From: UBA668 sp040081465
GTDB lineage: Bacteria; Actinomycetota; Acidimicrobiia; Acidimicrobiales; Ilumatobacteraceae
DNA: 64,000 nt
NCBI GenBank assembly: GCA_040081465.1
Contig: JBEBGL010000003.1
Span: 62,001 to 126,000 of the forward strand
Reading direction: 5' to 3'
Part shown: piece after piece, positions 42,674 to 51,260 of the stretch
Position numbering within the stretch: position 1 is the first letter of the stretch
How the letters are laid out: each line of letters opens with the position of its first letter
Position numbers and translations under genes: made by a program
The notes under the pieces: generated by a model
Seen by the model: only the letters and a program-made list of their open reading frames with translations
What the model was told of the DNA's origin: nothing
The model's database searches: none

Positions 42674-43662
42674 TACTCGACCGACGCGAACGCGGCCAGT
42701 TTGTCGATGCGATGCCGCGCATCGATCATGCGCACCGTTCCGCTTCGCGAACGCATCACCAGGCTCTGCGTGCGCGCGCCGGTGCGCTCGTAGCGCACAC
42801 CGCGTAGTAGGTCGCCGTCGGTGATGCCCGTCGCAGCGAAGAAGCAATTGTCGCCGGACACCAAGTCGTCAGTCGTGAGAACCTTGTCGAGGTCGTAATC
42901 AAGCGCGAGGGCAGCCGCCCTCTCTTCTTCGTTGCGCGGCGCAAGCAGCGCTTGAATCTCGCCTCCCATGCTCTTCAATGCCGCGGCGGCTGTGATTCCC
43001 TCTGGCGTGCCACCGATGCCCAGCAACACATCGACACCGGCATCGGGCCACGCTGTCGCGATGGCCCCGAAGATGTCGCCGTCGCCGATCAGTTTGACGC
43101 GGGCGCCGCTTGCACGAACCTCTGCGATCAGTTCTTCGTGACGCTCACGATCGAGGATGACGACTGTCAGGTCGCGAACGTTCTCGCCCTTCGCCTTCGC
43201 GATCCACTTCAAGTTCTGTGTCGCCGAGGCGGTGATGTCGATCGAGCCGGCTGCCTCTGGGCCAACGGCAATTTTGTGCATGTATACGCACGGTCCGGGG
43301 TTGAACATCGTGCCCCGCTCGCTGACGGCGATCACGGCGATTGCGTTGGCGCGCCCGTACGCCGTAAGTGTGGTGCCGTCGATCGGGTCGACCGCAACAT
43401 CGGTGAGCGGAGCCGTGCCGTCGCCCACGTGCTCGCCGTTGAACAGCATCGGCGCTTCGTCCTTCTCGCCCTCACCGATGACAACGATGCCGTCCATCGG
43501 CACCGTGCTGAGCACAGTTCGCATAGCGTCGACGGCGGCCTTATCGGCGCCGTTCTTATCGCCGCGGCCAACCCATCGGGACGCTGCCAGCGCAGCAGAC
43601 TCGGTGACCCGCACAAGCTCGAGGGCCAGGTTGCGGTCGGGTCGTTGTGAGTTGGCGATCAT
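42670..43662 (-). CDS. glpX: class II fructose-1,6-bisphosphatase
   Basis: Gluconeogenic phosphatase converting fructose-1,6-bisphosphate to fructose-6-phosphate. The 330-aa protein shows GRGDKNGADKAAVDAM, the metal-binding VIGEGEKDEAPML and DPIDGTT, and GIGGTPEGI. This is the FBPase type used by actinobacteria. ATG 43662 has TACGGT 8 nt upstream and gives the family length. It is convergent with the SDR gene and divergent from the S9 peptidase. Confidence 0.96.
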   Translation of the reverse strand: MIANSQRPDRNLALELVRVTESAALAASRWVGRGDKNGADKAAVDAMRTVLSTVPMDGIVVIGEGEKDEAPMLFNGEHVGDGTAPLTDVAVDPIDGTTLTAYGRANAIAVIAVSERGTMFNPGPCVYMHKIAVGPEAAGSIDITASATQNLKWIAKAKGENVRDLTVVILDRERHEELIAEVRASGARVKLIGDGDIFGAIATAWPDAGVDVLLGIGGTPEGITAAAALKSMGGEIQALLAPRNEEERAAALALDYDLDKVLTTDDLVSGDNCFFAATGITDGDLLRGVRYERTGARTQSLVMRSRSGTVRMIDARHRIDKLAAFASVEY

Positions 43663-43670
43663 CAGGGCCA

Positions 43671-43676
43671 ACCGTA
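43671..43676 (-). promoter_or_regulatory. TACGGT -10 hexamer of glpX
   Basis: An 8-nt spacer precedes ATG 43662 on the minus strand; the divergent S9 peptidase hexamer lies 17 bp away. Confidence 0.4.
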
Positions 43677-43693
43677 GTGCGTCGGGCAGCAAC

Positions 43694-43699
43694 TAGCGT
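43694..43699 (+). promoter_or_regulatory. TAGCGT -10 hexamer of the S9 peptidase unit
   Basis: A 7-nt spacer precedes ATG 43707 and no ribosome site is seen, fitting a leaderless transcript for the four-gene unit. Confidence 0.42.
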
Positions 43700-43706
43700 C
43701 CCGGCG

Positions 43707-45485
43707 ATGGCACCGTCCACTCAGATCACGCCCGAAATGTGTGTCGATTGGCGCGACCTCAGCGAACCCCGCTTATTCAGCGACGGCTCGGGCATCGTGT
43801 ACGCGGCCTTGGCGCTGGGGACTGCCCACTTAGTCGTGCACTCGCTGACGGATGCACTCTCCGACGAGTTGCTGGCAACCGAGCCCGCACTGCGACCCGC
43901 GCGCGGCCTCGGCGGTGGTAGCTGGTGCTTCACGGCAGATGAAACGGCAGTCGTGTACGTGGGCGCGGAGGGCGACCTTTGGCTGCAGTCGATTCACGGC
44001 GGCGAGATTCAACAGCTCACCGACTTCGGTCCGGAGCACAGCGTTTCATCGCCGTGCTGCTCGCCCGACGAACAGTCTGTCGTGTACATGCTCGATCAAA
44101 GCGAAATCCATCAGTCGTTCTTCGATGGTGCGACTGATCGAAGGATCGATGATGGCAGTGCCGACTTCTGCTTCGACCCGTTCGTCGACTGGAACTCGAT
44201 TCGTTGGCAGGCGTGGAACGTGCCGAACATGCCGTGGGATCACAGTCGCGCACAACGTTGTGTCGGCGACGGGGAGGTGAGCGATCTCTTGGTTGCGGGG
44301 AGCGTGCAACAGCCGCGCGTGTTACCCGACGGGCGATCGATCTGTGTTCGCGACGATGACGGCTGGTTGAACGTTTGGATCGCTGGTTGGCCCGCGATTC
44401 CCGAGCGCTTCGAGCATGCCGGTCCGACATGGGGCCCGGGTCAACGGTCGTACGCATGGTCGCCCGATGGCGCACGTTTGGCGTTCACGCGCAACGATCG
44501 AGGCTTCGGTCGGTTATGTGTCGCCGACATTGATGCGCCGCTTTCAGCGACGGAAGTAGCGCAGGGCGTCCACGGTCAACTCTCGTGGGGCGGAGATTTG
44601 GTCGCGTGTCTTCGCAGCGACGCCCTCACTCCGCCGGAAGTCGTCGTATACGACACGACGACTTGGCGGCGCACCGTGATCGCAACCGCGTCGGAGCAGT
44701 GGGCGGCAGCCGATCTCGTCGAACCCGAACGTGTCGAAATCCGCGCCGGCGCAGACCTCGTCCATGCTCGGCTCTACCGAGGTGGTGACCGCGGCCTCAT
44801 CGTGTGGTTGCACGGGGGACCAACCGATCAGTGGCAGGCCTCGTTCATGCCACGGCTTGCGTATTGGCGCGCACAGGGGTGGACAATTCTCGCGCCCGAC
44901 CACCGCGGCTCGACAGGGCATGGCAGGACGTATCAACAAGCTCTGGGCGGCGAGTGGGGCGTGTTAGACGTGCGCGACACGTTGGCAGCCGCGCAGCACG
45001 CGCATCGCGAGGGTTGGGGTAAACCTGGCAACACTGTCGTGATGGGTGGTTCGTCGGGCGGCTTCACAGCGCTAGAAGCCGTCGCTGCCGATGCAACGCT
45101 CTTTGAAGCAGCGGTCGTTCTGTATCCGGTGACCGACCTGATCGATCTCGCTGAACGCAGCCATCGCTTCGAGCGGCACTACACCGACAGCCTGATCGGT
45201 CCGCTGCCGGCAGCGACTGACGCGTACCGCGAGCGGTCGCCCATCATGCATGCCGACCGTTTCGCGACCACACCAATCCTGATCTTGCATGGCGACGCCG
45301 ACCCCGTGATTCCCGTCGAGCAAAGCCGCGCATTCGCCGATTGTGTGAGCGCTGCGGGCGGGCAGGTCGAGTTGCACGTCTATGAGGGTGAAGGGCACGG
45401 GTTTCGCCAGCGCGCGAATCAACTCGACGAGTACGAACGCATCGCGGGCTTTTTGGCGCGTCATGTGCCGCTAGCGTTTGCATAG
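43707..45485 (+). CDS. S9 family peptidase (acylaminoacyl-peptidase-like)
   Basis: A 592-aa protein: N-terminal seven-bladed beta-propeller-like part (to about residue 340) and C-terminal hydrolase with the nucleophile in GGSSGG, aspartate in LHGDADPVIP and histidine in GEGHGF. WLHGGPTDQW is the oxyanion region. No signal peptide, hence cytoplasmic. ATG 43707 is fixed by the TAGCGT hexamer. It heads a run of four same-strand genes, three of them with tiny overlaps. Cleaves short or N-acylated peptides by family; specificity unknown. Confidence 0.92.
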   Translation: MAPSTQITPEMCVDWRDLSEPRLFSDGSGIVYAALALGTAHLVVHSLTDALSDELLATEPALRPARGLGGGSWCFTADETAVVYVGAEGDLWLQSIHGGEIQQLTDFGPEHSVSSPCCSPDEQSVVYMLDQSEIHQSFFDGATDRRIDDGSADFCFDPFVDWNSIRWQAWNVPNMPWDHSRAQRCVGDGEVSDLLVAGSVQQPRVLPDGRSICVRDDDGWLNVWIAGWPAIPERFEHAGPTWGPGQRSYAWSPDGARLAFTRNDRGFGRLCVADIDAPLSATEVAQGVHGQLSWGGDLVACLRSDALTPPEVVVYDTTTWRRTVIATASEQWAAADLVEPERVEIRAGADLVHARLYRGGDRGLIVWLHGGPTDQWQASFMPRLAYWRAQGWTILAPDHRGSTGHGRTYQQALGGEWGVLDVRDTLAAAQHAHREGWGKPGNTVVMGGSSGGFTALEAVAADATLFEAAVVLYPVTDLIDLAERSHRFERHYTDSLIGPLPAATDAYRERSPIMHADRFATTPILILHGDADPVIPVEQSRAFADCVSAAGGQVELHVYEGEGHGFRQRANQLDEYERIAGFLARHVPLAFA

Positions 45486-46255
45486 TGAGCGACGACTGGA
45501 ATCCGAACGACCCCGATGCAAGCAATGTGATGTACGACCTGGGTCGGTGGTCGTTCGATCAACAGGCCGAGCTCGCTGCCGAACTTGCTGAGGCGGCAAT
45601 TCCGCACACGTGGGACGGTTCCGAGTTGGTGGTGCCCGAGTCGCACGAGGCCGCCGCCGATTCCACCGTCACCAGGGTCGAGGCTCGACTTGGCATCGTG
45701 TATGACGGCGACGACAACGAGCAAGTCGGTGGCGGGTCGGCCATTGAGCCGATCGACATTCCCGCCGGCGTCTCGTCGACGGAGTACGACCTAGCTGAGT
45801 GGGCAGAGAGCGATCGTCAGACCATCACGCAGGCGCTGACTGCGCAACAGATTCCCTACCGCTGGGAAGACGACCTGCTGTTGGTTAGCACCGACCACGA
45901 GGAAGCAGCAGAGTCGCTCATGGACACGATTGAGGCTGGTGAGTTCGCGATGCTGCCGACCGATGCTGGCGTCGAGAGCGAGCTGCCATTCGAAACGCTC
46001 ACCACCTTCTTTCTCGCTGCCGAGCGCTTGCAACGCAACACGCAAGACGCCGATGGTCTCGAGCAGTTGCTCGACGCGCTGGAAGTAGCGGAACCCGAGC
46101 GGCGACCGTATGGCGTTGAGCTGTTGTTGTGGCAGAAGACATGCGAGTTGGCCGACGCGTTGGCGAGTGCGTTGGTCGATGCCGACGAGCCCGATCACGA
46201 AACAGCCATGGCCGTCGCCACCGATCTGCACGACTTGCTACGTCCGTACGTATAG
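45485..46255 (+). CDS. protein with a 51-residue internal duplication, function unknown
   Basis: A 256-aa acidic, soluble protein. Residues 17-67 and 101-151 are clear repeats: each opens with YDL-x-x-W, continues with a helix of polar residues, then IP-(H/Y)-x-W, a beta strand ELVV or LLLV, H-E-x-A, and a final helix. The unit resembles the DUF2007 type of putative signal-transducing domain, but this is only a resemblance. The C-terminal 90 residues are helical. GTG 45485 starts on the last base of the peptidase stop, so the two are coupled. Confidence 0.8.
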   Translation: MSDDWNPNDPDASNVMYDLGRWSFDQQAELAAELAEAAIPHTWDGSELVVPESHEAAADSTVTRVEARLGIVYDGDDNEQVGGGSAIEPIDIPAGVSSTEYDLAEWAESDRQTITQALTAQQIPYRWEDDLLLVSTDHEEAAESLMDTIEAGEFAMLPTDAGVESELPFETLTTFFLAAERLQRNTQDADGLEQLLDALEVAEPERRPYGVELLLWQKTCELADALASALVDADEPDHETAMAVATDLHDLLRPYV

Positions 46256-46270
46256 CTGCCGCGTATCGCG

Positions 46271-46966
46271 ATGTTGCTCGCTGAACTAGAGATCTGGCAT
46301 ACACGACCTGTTACGCCAACTCGTCGCGTCGCGCTCGGTCACCTCGTTCTGCCCACAGATCCGGCGCCGGGGCTGGGTGGTGTTTTGCTAGCGGCTGTTG
46401 TCGCGGCTTACCTGCCCGACGTCGACGAAGAGCTCGTCCCCGACCTCGGTCGTCTGATCGACCAGGTGACGCGCGGCGAGCGAATCGTTCAGCCGCGACT
46501 GCAGCACCGCTATCAAGTCGACCGCCACGGACTTGCTGTCAGTGTGCATCAACTCAACGGCGATGCTGACAATGTCACATTCGACTTGCACTCGATGGGT
46601 CGGCCGCTATCGCAAGTGCTCGGCGCGGTGTATGCGCTCGAGCGATTGAACTTCGATGCGCGACGCGCGCTAGCACCCGTGCTGCATCGGGCGATGCGCT
46701 GGCGCGGTCCGATCGGCCCGTCCTTCGTTGCGGACATCAGCGGCGTCAGCCGCGGCGAACTTGTAGGCACGACCGACCCGCGGGTGTGGGCGCTCGACCT
46801 CTTGGGCTTTCCGACGGGAACGATCAAGGTGACGAAGAAGGAAGTAATGGCTCGCTTTCGACTCAAGCTTCGCGATGCGCACCCCGACCATGGGGGCAAC
46901 GACACCGTGGCTGGCGACACGATCGACCGTCTCGGTGAGGCCCGACGAATCCTGTTACAGACATGA
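46271..46966 (+). CDS. protein with C-terminal J-like domain
   Basis: A 231-aa protein. The last 55 residues look like a degenerate DnaJ domain: FRLKLRDAHPDHGGNDT with the HPD tripeptide, preceded by a helix and followed by LGEARRILLQT. Such domains stimulate Hsp70 (DnaK) ATPase. The N-terminal 175 residues are of unknown type, with a hydrophobic segment GGVLLAAVVAAYLP. There is no G/F or zinc-finger region, so it is not a standard DnaJ. It overlaps the next gene by ATGA. Confidence 0.78.
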   Translation: MLLAELEIWHTRPVTPTRRVALGHLVLPTDPAPGLGGVLLAAVVAAYLPDVDEELVPDLGRLIDQVTRGERIVQPRLQHRYQVDRHGLAVSVHQLNGDADNVTFDLHSMGRPLSQVLGAVYALERLNFDARRALAPVLHRAMRWRGPIGPSFVADISGVSRGELVGTTDPRVWALDLLGFPTGTIKVTKKEVMARFRLKLRDAHPDHGGNDTVAGDTIDRLGEARRILLQT

Positions 46967-47514
46967 CGCGACTGTTGTTGTTTCCCGGTGCCGGGTCATC
47001 CAGCACGCACTCATCGCTGTTGGCGATTGAGACCGCGATTGCGCCGATGCCGTGCGTGCGCGCCGACTTCGCGTATCGCAAGGCAGGTCGTAAGGCTCCC
47101 GATCGCCCTCCGGTTTTGTTGCAAGCTGTGCGAGAAGCTGCGGCACCATTGCTGGCCGTCGACGACAAGTTGGTACTTGGTGGGCGCTCGATGGGTGGGC
47201 GGATCTGTTCTCTCGCGGTGGCCGACGAGACCGATCCGCTGCCCGCCACGGGACTGGTGCTGATCTGTTATCCGTTACATCCGCCGGGAAAGGCCGACAC
47301 GTTACGCGTCGAACACTTTCCACGCCTTCGCGTGCCGTGCCTTTTCATTTCAGGAACGAAGGATGCGTTTGGCTCGCCGAGCGAACTGGAACAGTGGACG
47401 GCCACGATTCCGGGACCTGTGACCCACCACTGGCTAGACGGTAAGGGCCACGACCTGAAGGGCTGCGACGCGGTAATCGCGGCGACCGTTGCCAGTTGGA
47501 TCAAATCGCTCTGA
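46963..47514 (+). CDS. alpha/beta hydrolase, KANL3/Tex30-like
   Basis: A 183-aa short hydrolase: LFPGAGSSS at the N-terminus, nucleophile elbow GGRSMGGR, the aspartate region ISGTKDAFGSPSE and the histidine in DGKGHDLKG. It is typical of the small Tex30/dienelactone-hydrolase-like group, mostly esterases with unknown substrates. It ends the four-gene run that starts with the S9 peptidase. Confidence 0.87.
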   Translation: MTRLLLFPGAGSSSTHSSLLAIETAIAPMPCVRADFAYRKAGRKAPDRPPVLLQAVREAAAPLLAVDDKLVLGGRSMGGRICSLAVADETDPLPATGLVLICYPLHPPGKADTLRVEHFPRLRVPCLFISGTKDAFGSPSELEQWTATIPGPVTHHWLDGKGHDLKGCDAVIAATVASWIKSL

Positions 47515-47517
47515 CAC

Positions 47518-49023
47518 CTATGTAACGACCCGCGGGTCGCCAGGGTTGAGTTGTTCGAGTTCTAGGTGAGCCGTCTCGGGGTAGTGGCGGTACGCGATGT
47601 AAACCGCGAGCAATTGGCCGATCGCCATCACGGCCAGCGCCACACCGAAGCTCGCACCACGGTCACGGACGTAACCAACGACCAAGATGCCGAGGCTGCC
47701 GCTAAGTAACGCCGTTGCCGTGATGATGCCATTGGCCTTACCGCGGTTTCCGGTTTGGAACATCTCCGCGCGATACACGGCAAAGGCTGGGTACGCCATG
47801 CCCGCCGTGAATCCACCCGCTAGCGCGAGCGCCCACATCGCCGCGCCGTCGGCGAAGAACGCACCGATGATCGCGAAGGTTGAAAGCGGCGAGCACAGCA
47901 CGATCAGTCGGCGGCGGCCGATGACATCGGCCATTCGCCCACCAACGATCAAGCCGATCGACGCGGGCGTTCCGGTCGCGAGTGTGAACAGTGCAATCCC
48001 GCCCCCCGAGTAGCCCCGCACGTCACCCAAGTAGCGATTTTGAAAGAACGACGCGGGTGCGATGAACAGGTTGGATGCAAGCGCAACCGACGCGATCAGC
48101 GCGAGTCGTCGGCGGTTGAGTATCGGTGCGACCGGGTGCACCGTCTCGAAGCGCCGGGTCTCGTCGAGATTGCGCGCCAGGCTGACCGCGACCGGCAGCC
48201 AAATCAGCGACAATAAGTACGAGTAACGCCAGCCGTTGTCGCCGAGGTCGGCCAGTCGCAACGAACCAACGGCGATGCCGGCACCAAGCCCGGCCGACAT
48301 TGCGAGCAGGCTGAGCGCGAAGGCGCGGCTGTTGCGCGGCATGTCTTCAGCAGCAGCGACGCCGGCGATCATCGCCATCGCGATGCCGAGCGGGCGGGCG
48401 ATCGTTTGCGAAGCCACGAGTAGCGGGAACGATGGCGCCGCTGCACCGAGCGCGCAGAAGAGGGGCGTCAACCATGCGAGCAGGATGATGGTTCGTCGTC
48501 GGCCGATTCGGTCGGCCAACACTGCAAACGGAAGGGCGATCAAAACGCCGATGCGAACCGCGGCGCCGCCATAACCCTGGCCTTGATTGTCGACTCCGAA
48601 ACTGTCAGCCGCAAAGTTCGCGGTCTGTGTAAACAGAGTGTTCGCAAAGGCTGCTGCACTGGAAGCGATCGCGAGCAGTGCCAGTGTGCGTACTTGCCGC
48701 TCGTTCAGTCGATCGGGTGGCGACCACCACGGCTGGGCTGTGCCTGCTTCTCGTCGGTTGCGAATGGCGTGGCGCATCGGCAACGCGAACACCCACCCGA
48801 ACCATGGCACGCTCAGTCGATACTTCGTGGTCTCGCTGACGGTGCCGTCGGCGGCTGTGGCGACTTCTCGGCGATAACTGTTGAAGGGCCCGTTCGCTTG
48901 CTCAAACACGTTTTCACCGGTCGCGCGCTCGTCGCACACATCGGTGCGAGCGATCCCGGCGATCTGCGCGCGCGGCGAATCTGCAGGCCACGACTGCGTC
49001 AGGGTCGTCAATCGCCGTGGCAC
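47518..49023 (-). CDS. MFS transporter, sugar/metabolite type
   Basis: A 501-aa major facilitator with about 12 helices; a long polar N-terminus of about 105 residues precedes the first. ADRIGRRRTIILL in loop 2-3 and GGRMADVIGRRRLIVL in loop 8-9 are the two MFS signatures. Loop 6-7 contains RRFETVHPVAP. GTG 49023 has TAGCCT 7 nt upstream. Its end is convergent with the hydrolase gene, 3 bp apart. Substrate unknown. Confidence 0.88.
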   Translation of the reverse strand: MPRRLTTLTQSWPADSPRAQIAGIARTDVCDERATGENVFEQANGPFNSYRREVATAADGTVSETTKYRLSVPWFGWVFALPMRHAIRNRREAGTAQPWWSPPDRLNERQVRTLALLAIASSAAAFANTLFTQTANFAADSFGVDNQGQGYGGAAVRIGVLIALPFAVLADRIGRRRTIILLAWLTPLFCALGAAAPSFPLLVASQTIARPLGIAMAMIAGVAAAEDMPRNSRAFALSLLAMSAGLGAGIAVGSLRLADLGDNGWRYSYLLSLIWLPVAVSLARNLDETRRFETVHPVAPILNRRRLALIASVALASNLFIAPASFFQNRYLGDVRGYSGGGIALFTLATGTPASIGLIVGGRMADVIGRRRLIVLCSPLSTFAIIGAFFADGAAMWALALAGGFTAGMAYPAFAVYRAEMFQTGNRGKANGIITATALLSGSLGILVVGYVRDRGASFGVALAVMAIGQLLAVYIAYRHYPETAHLELEQLNPGDPRVVT

Positions 49024-49030
49024 CGGGCGC

Positions 49031-49036
49031 AGGCTA
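49031..49036 (-). promoter_or_regulatory. TAGCCT -10 hexamer of the MFS gene
   Basis: A 7-nt spacer precedes GTG 49023 on the minus strand. Confidence 0.42.
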
Positions 49037-49111
49037 GCCGTGCCCTTCTATCCCGCAGCTTTCAAGGGCTTTCCGACATAAGGACTGGGAAAAGCTGCAG
49101 GCAAAGCCGGG

Positions 49112-49117
49112 CATAAT
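49112..49117 (+). promoter_or_regulatory. CATAAT -10-like hexamer of murA
   Basis: CATAAT ends 9 nt before ATG 49127; the overlapping TAATGG ends 7 nt before it. Either would give a very short or absent leader. Confidence 0.4.
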
Positions 49118-49126
49118 GGACGGCTC

Positions 49127-50410
49127 ATGACTGAGGAGCGCATTGTCATCCGGCGCGCCGGCCCGCTACATGGCGAGGTGACCATTCCCGGCGCGAAGAA
49201 CTCGGTGCTGAAGTTGATGGCCGCTTCGCTGTTGGCCGACGGTTGCTTCACGCTCACCAACGTTCCCGACATTGCAGATGTCAGCATCATGGCCGATCTT
49301 CTCTCCGCGATCGGTTTGCGTAGCCATCTTTCGCACACAGGCACGCTGCGACTGATCAACGACGGCGCGATAACGCCGGTCGCTCCTTATGAGTTGGTTG
49401 AACGAATTCGCGCAAGTATCAACGTGCTTGGCCCGTTGCTTGGGCGCTTTGGGCGCGTCTCGCTTTCGCTTCCCGGTGGCGACGACTTTGGCAGCCGGCC
49501 GATCGATATGCACCTCAAGGGTTTGGAAGCGATGGGTGCCAGCTTCGAGCTGTTGCACGGCGTGGTCGAAGCGTCGGTGAGAACACCTGATGAACGGCTG
49601 CATGGCGCCGAGATCACGCTCGACTTCCCAAGCGTCGGGGCAACTGAGAACATTCTCACCGCCGCCGTTCACGCGAAGGGCACGACCGTGATCGACCATG
49701 CGGCTCGTGAGCCCGAGATCGCCGACCTATGCAACTTCTTGGTGGGCATGGGTGCCCAGATCGAAGGCATCGGGTCACCGCGATTGGTGATTCACGGTGT
49801 CGAACCGGGCGCGCTACACGCGACTGATCACGAGGTTGTTCCAGATCGAATTCAAGCAGCCACCTACTTGGCCGCCGTTGCCGTGAGTGGTGGCGAAGTG
49901 GTGCTGCGCGGAGCGCGTGGCGACCACATGGAGATGCTGTTGCGTCGCTTCCACGAAATGGGACTAACGATCACTGATGCGCCTGGCGGCCTAGCGGTGT
50001 GGGCGAATGGTCGCTTGCGCAGTATCGACGTGGCGACGCTGCCATATCCAGGTATCGCAACTGACTACAAGCCGCTGCTGGTGACAATGCTTGCAGTGGC
50101 CGACGGCGTCGGAATCGTCACTGAGAATCTGTACCCGGGTCGCTTCCGCTACGTCGAAGAATTGCAGCGGCTCGGTGCCGATATTCGCGCCGATGGCCAC
50201 CATGCAGTCGTGCGTGGGGTGCCCCGGCTCAGCGGTGCACCCGTGCGCGCGCCCGACATCCGCGCAGGGGCGGCGTTGGTGGTAGCTGGCCTGGCGGCTG
50301 ACGGTGAGACGACACTGACGGGTGTGCACCACATCGATCGCGGTTACGACGACCTCGTTGGACGACTCGCAGCCCTCGGAGCCGACATCGAGCGCATTGC
50401 TGCTACCTAA
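49127..50410 (+). CDS. murA: UDP-N-acetylglucosamine 1-carboxyvinyltransferase, Cys-to-Asp form
   Basis: First committed step of peptidoglycan synthesis: enolpyruvyl transfer from PEP to UDP-GlcNAc. The 427-aa protein has the N-terminal GPLHGEVTIPGAKNSVLKL, DFPSVGATEN, and the active-site loop LPGGDDFGSRPIDMH. The residue aligned with E. coli Cys115 is D119, as in mycobacteria, a change known to give intrinsic fosfomycin insensitivity. murA lies beyond the atp operon as in M. tuberculosis. Confidence 0.97.
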   Translation: MTEERIVIRRAGPLHGEVTIPGAKNSVLKLMAASLLADGCFTLTNVPDIADVSIMADLLSAIGLRSHLSHTGTLRLINDGAITPVAPYELVERIRASINVLGPLLGRFGRVSLSLPGGDDFGSRPIDMHLKGLEAMGASFELLHGVVEASVRTPDERLHGAEITLDFPSVGATENILTAAVHAKGTTVIDHAAREPEIADLCNFLVGMGAQIEGIGSPRLVIHGVEPGALHATDHEVVPDRIQAATYLAAVAVSGGEVVLRGARGDHMEMLLRRFHEMGLTITDAPGGLAVWANGRLRSIDVATLPYPGIATDYKPLLVTMLAVADGVGIVTENLYPGRFRYVEELQRLGADIRADGHHAVVRGVPRLSGAPVRAPDIRAGAALVVAGLAADGETTLTGVHHIDRGYDDLVGRLAALGADIERIAAT

Positions 50411-50416
50411 TGCCGG

Positions 50417-50557
50417 CTAATCGCTAGCTGAGTCGTTGCCCTTGCCACGTTCGACGCGCGACTTCGCCAGACGCAGTAGACCGACGATGATCAAGATCGG
50501 ACCAAGAACGAGCAGGATCTCGTCCCAGCCGCCCTGGTGGGCAAGGACGGACGTCAC
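50417..50557 (-). CDS. 46-aa single-TM peptide coupled to the cupredoxin lipoprotein
   Basis: A small frame reading MTSVLAHQGGWDEILLVLGP and on through one membrane helix (ILLVLGPILIIVGLLRLA) to a charged tail. GTG 50557 overlaps the stop of the lipoprotein gene by GTGA, exactly the coupling used elsewhere in this window, which supports a real gene. It could anchor or partner the cupredoxin. No known family. Confidence 0.62.
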   Translation of the reverse strand: MTSVLAHQGGWDEILLVLGPILIIVGLLRLAKSRVERGKGNDSASD

Positions 50558-50916
50558 ACGACCTCGATAACGACGAGAAGGTCGTCGGTGACGTGGCTTT
50601 CCACTTCAATGGCGCCGACAGTATCGGCGACGAAAGTGAAGGTAGTCGACTCGCCGGCTGCGACCTCTTGCTCGATATCGATGCCGTGCGCATGGATTTC
50701 GTCGTCGGCGTCGGGGCTGGTGATCGTGAGGGTCACCTCGGTGCCGAGAGCCACGGTCTCGACCCGATCGGGGCCGCTATCGACGCCAATCGTGACTTCG
50801 ATCAGCACCGTCGCAGGTCCGGGAGTCGTGGTATCGGTGGAAGCGCCATCGTCTCCGCATGAAGCGAGAAGTAGCAGGGCTGCGGGAATGATTGCGAGGC
50901 CGCGAAGTGTTGTCAT
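50554..50916 (-). CDS. cupredoxin-like lipoprotein
   Basis: A 120-aa product with a lipoprotein signal (lipobox LASC, C20), a short Thr/Asp linker, and a cupredoxin-type beta-sandwich: VALGTEVTLTITS, DEIHAHGIDIEQEVAAG, FVADTVGAIEVESHVTDDLL. The HAHGID and ESH histidines are at the places of copper ligands, but the Cys of blue copper proteins is absent, as in periplasmic EfeO-like or COX2-like electron carriers that use other ligands. Copper binding is inferred. It is coupled to the 46-aa membrane peptide. Confidence 0.82.
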   Translation of the reverse strand: MTTLRGLAIIPAALLLLASCGDDGASTDTTTPGPATVLIEVTIGVDSGPDRVETVALGTEVTLTITSPDADDEIHAHGIDIEQEVAAGESTTFTFVADTVGAIEVESHVTDDLLVVIEVV

Positions 50917-50984
50917 AGGTGCAATCCTACAATTGGTGCTGATTCAATGGTAATTCTGTATCTCCACTCCGAAAGTTCACGCCG

Positions 50985-51260
50985 ATGATGCGCACGCAAG
51001 TCGAAGAAACGATCGAAGTCATCCGGCCCGCGCTGCAGGCCGATGGGGGCGACATCATTTTGCGCGACGTAAACGAAGAAACGGGTGTTGTATCTGTTTC
51101 GCTAACTGGCGCTTGCGTGAGTTGCCCCGCGAGTTCGCAAACGCTGAAGGCTGGCATCGAGCGCATCATGCGCGATCGAATTGATGGCGTAACTGAGGTC
51201 ATCAACATCGACAACGACGCTTTGGACGCGCTGCTCGACACCGGCGCCAACGCGCGATGA
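50985..51260 (+). CDS. NifU C-terminal-domain iron-sulfur scaffold protein
   Basis: A 91-aa Nfu-type protein: VIRPALQADGGDIIL, then GACVSCPASSQTLK with the CxxC that binds a transient [4Fe-4S] cluster between two subunits. It delivers clusters to apo-enzymes. ATG 50985 or 50988 both work. The end overlaps meaB by ATGA; the link between the two is not obvious. Confidence 0.94.
   Translation: MMRTQVEETIEVIRPALQADGGDIILRDVNEETGVVSVSLTGACVSCPASSQTLKAGIERIMRDRIDGVTEVINIDNDALDALLDTGANAR

Noticed and set aside
45345..45355. TGTGTGAGCGCT as a third copy of the dispersed palindrome
   Set aside because: Only the first 9 bases match, there is no second arm, and it lies in conserved peptidase coding sequence.
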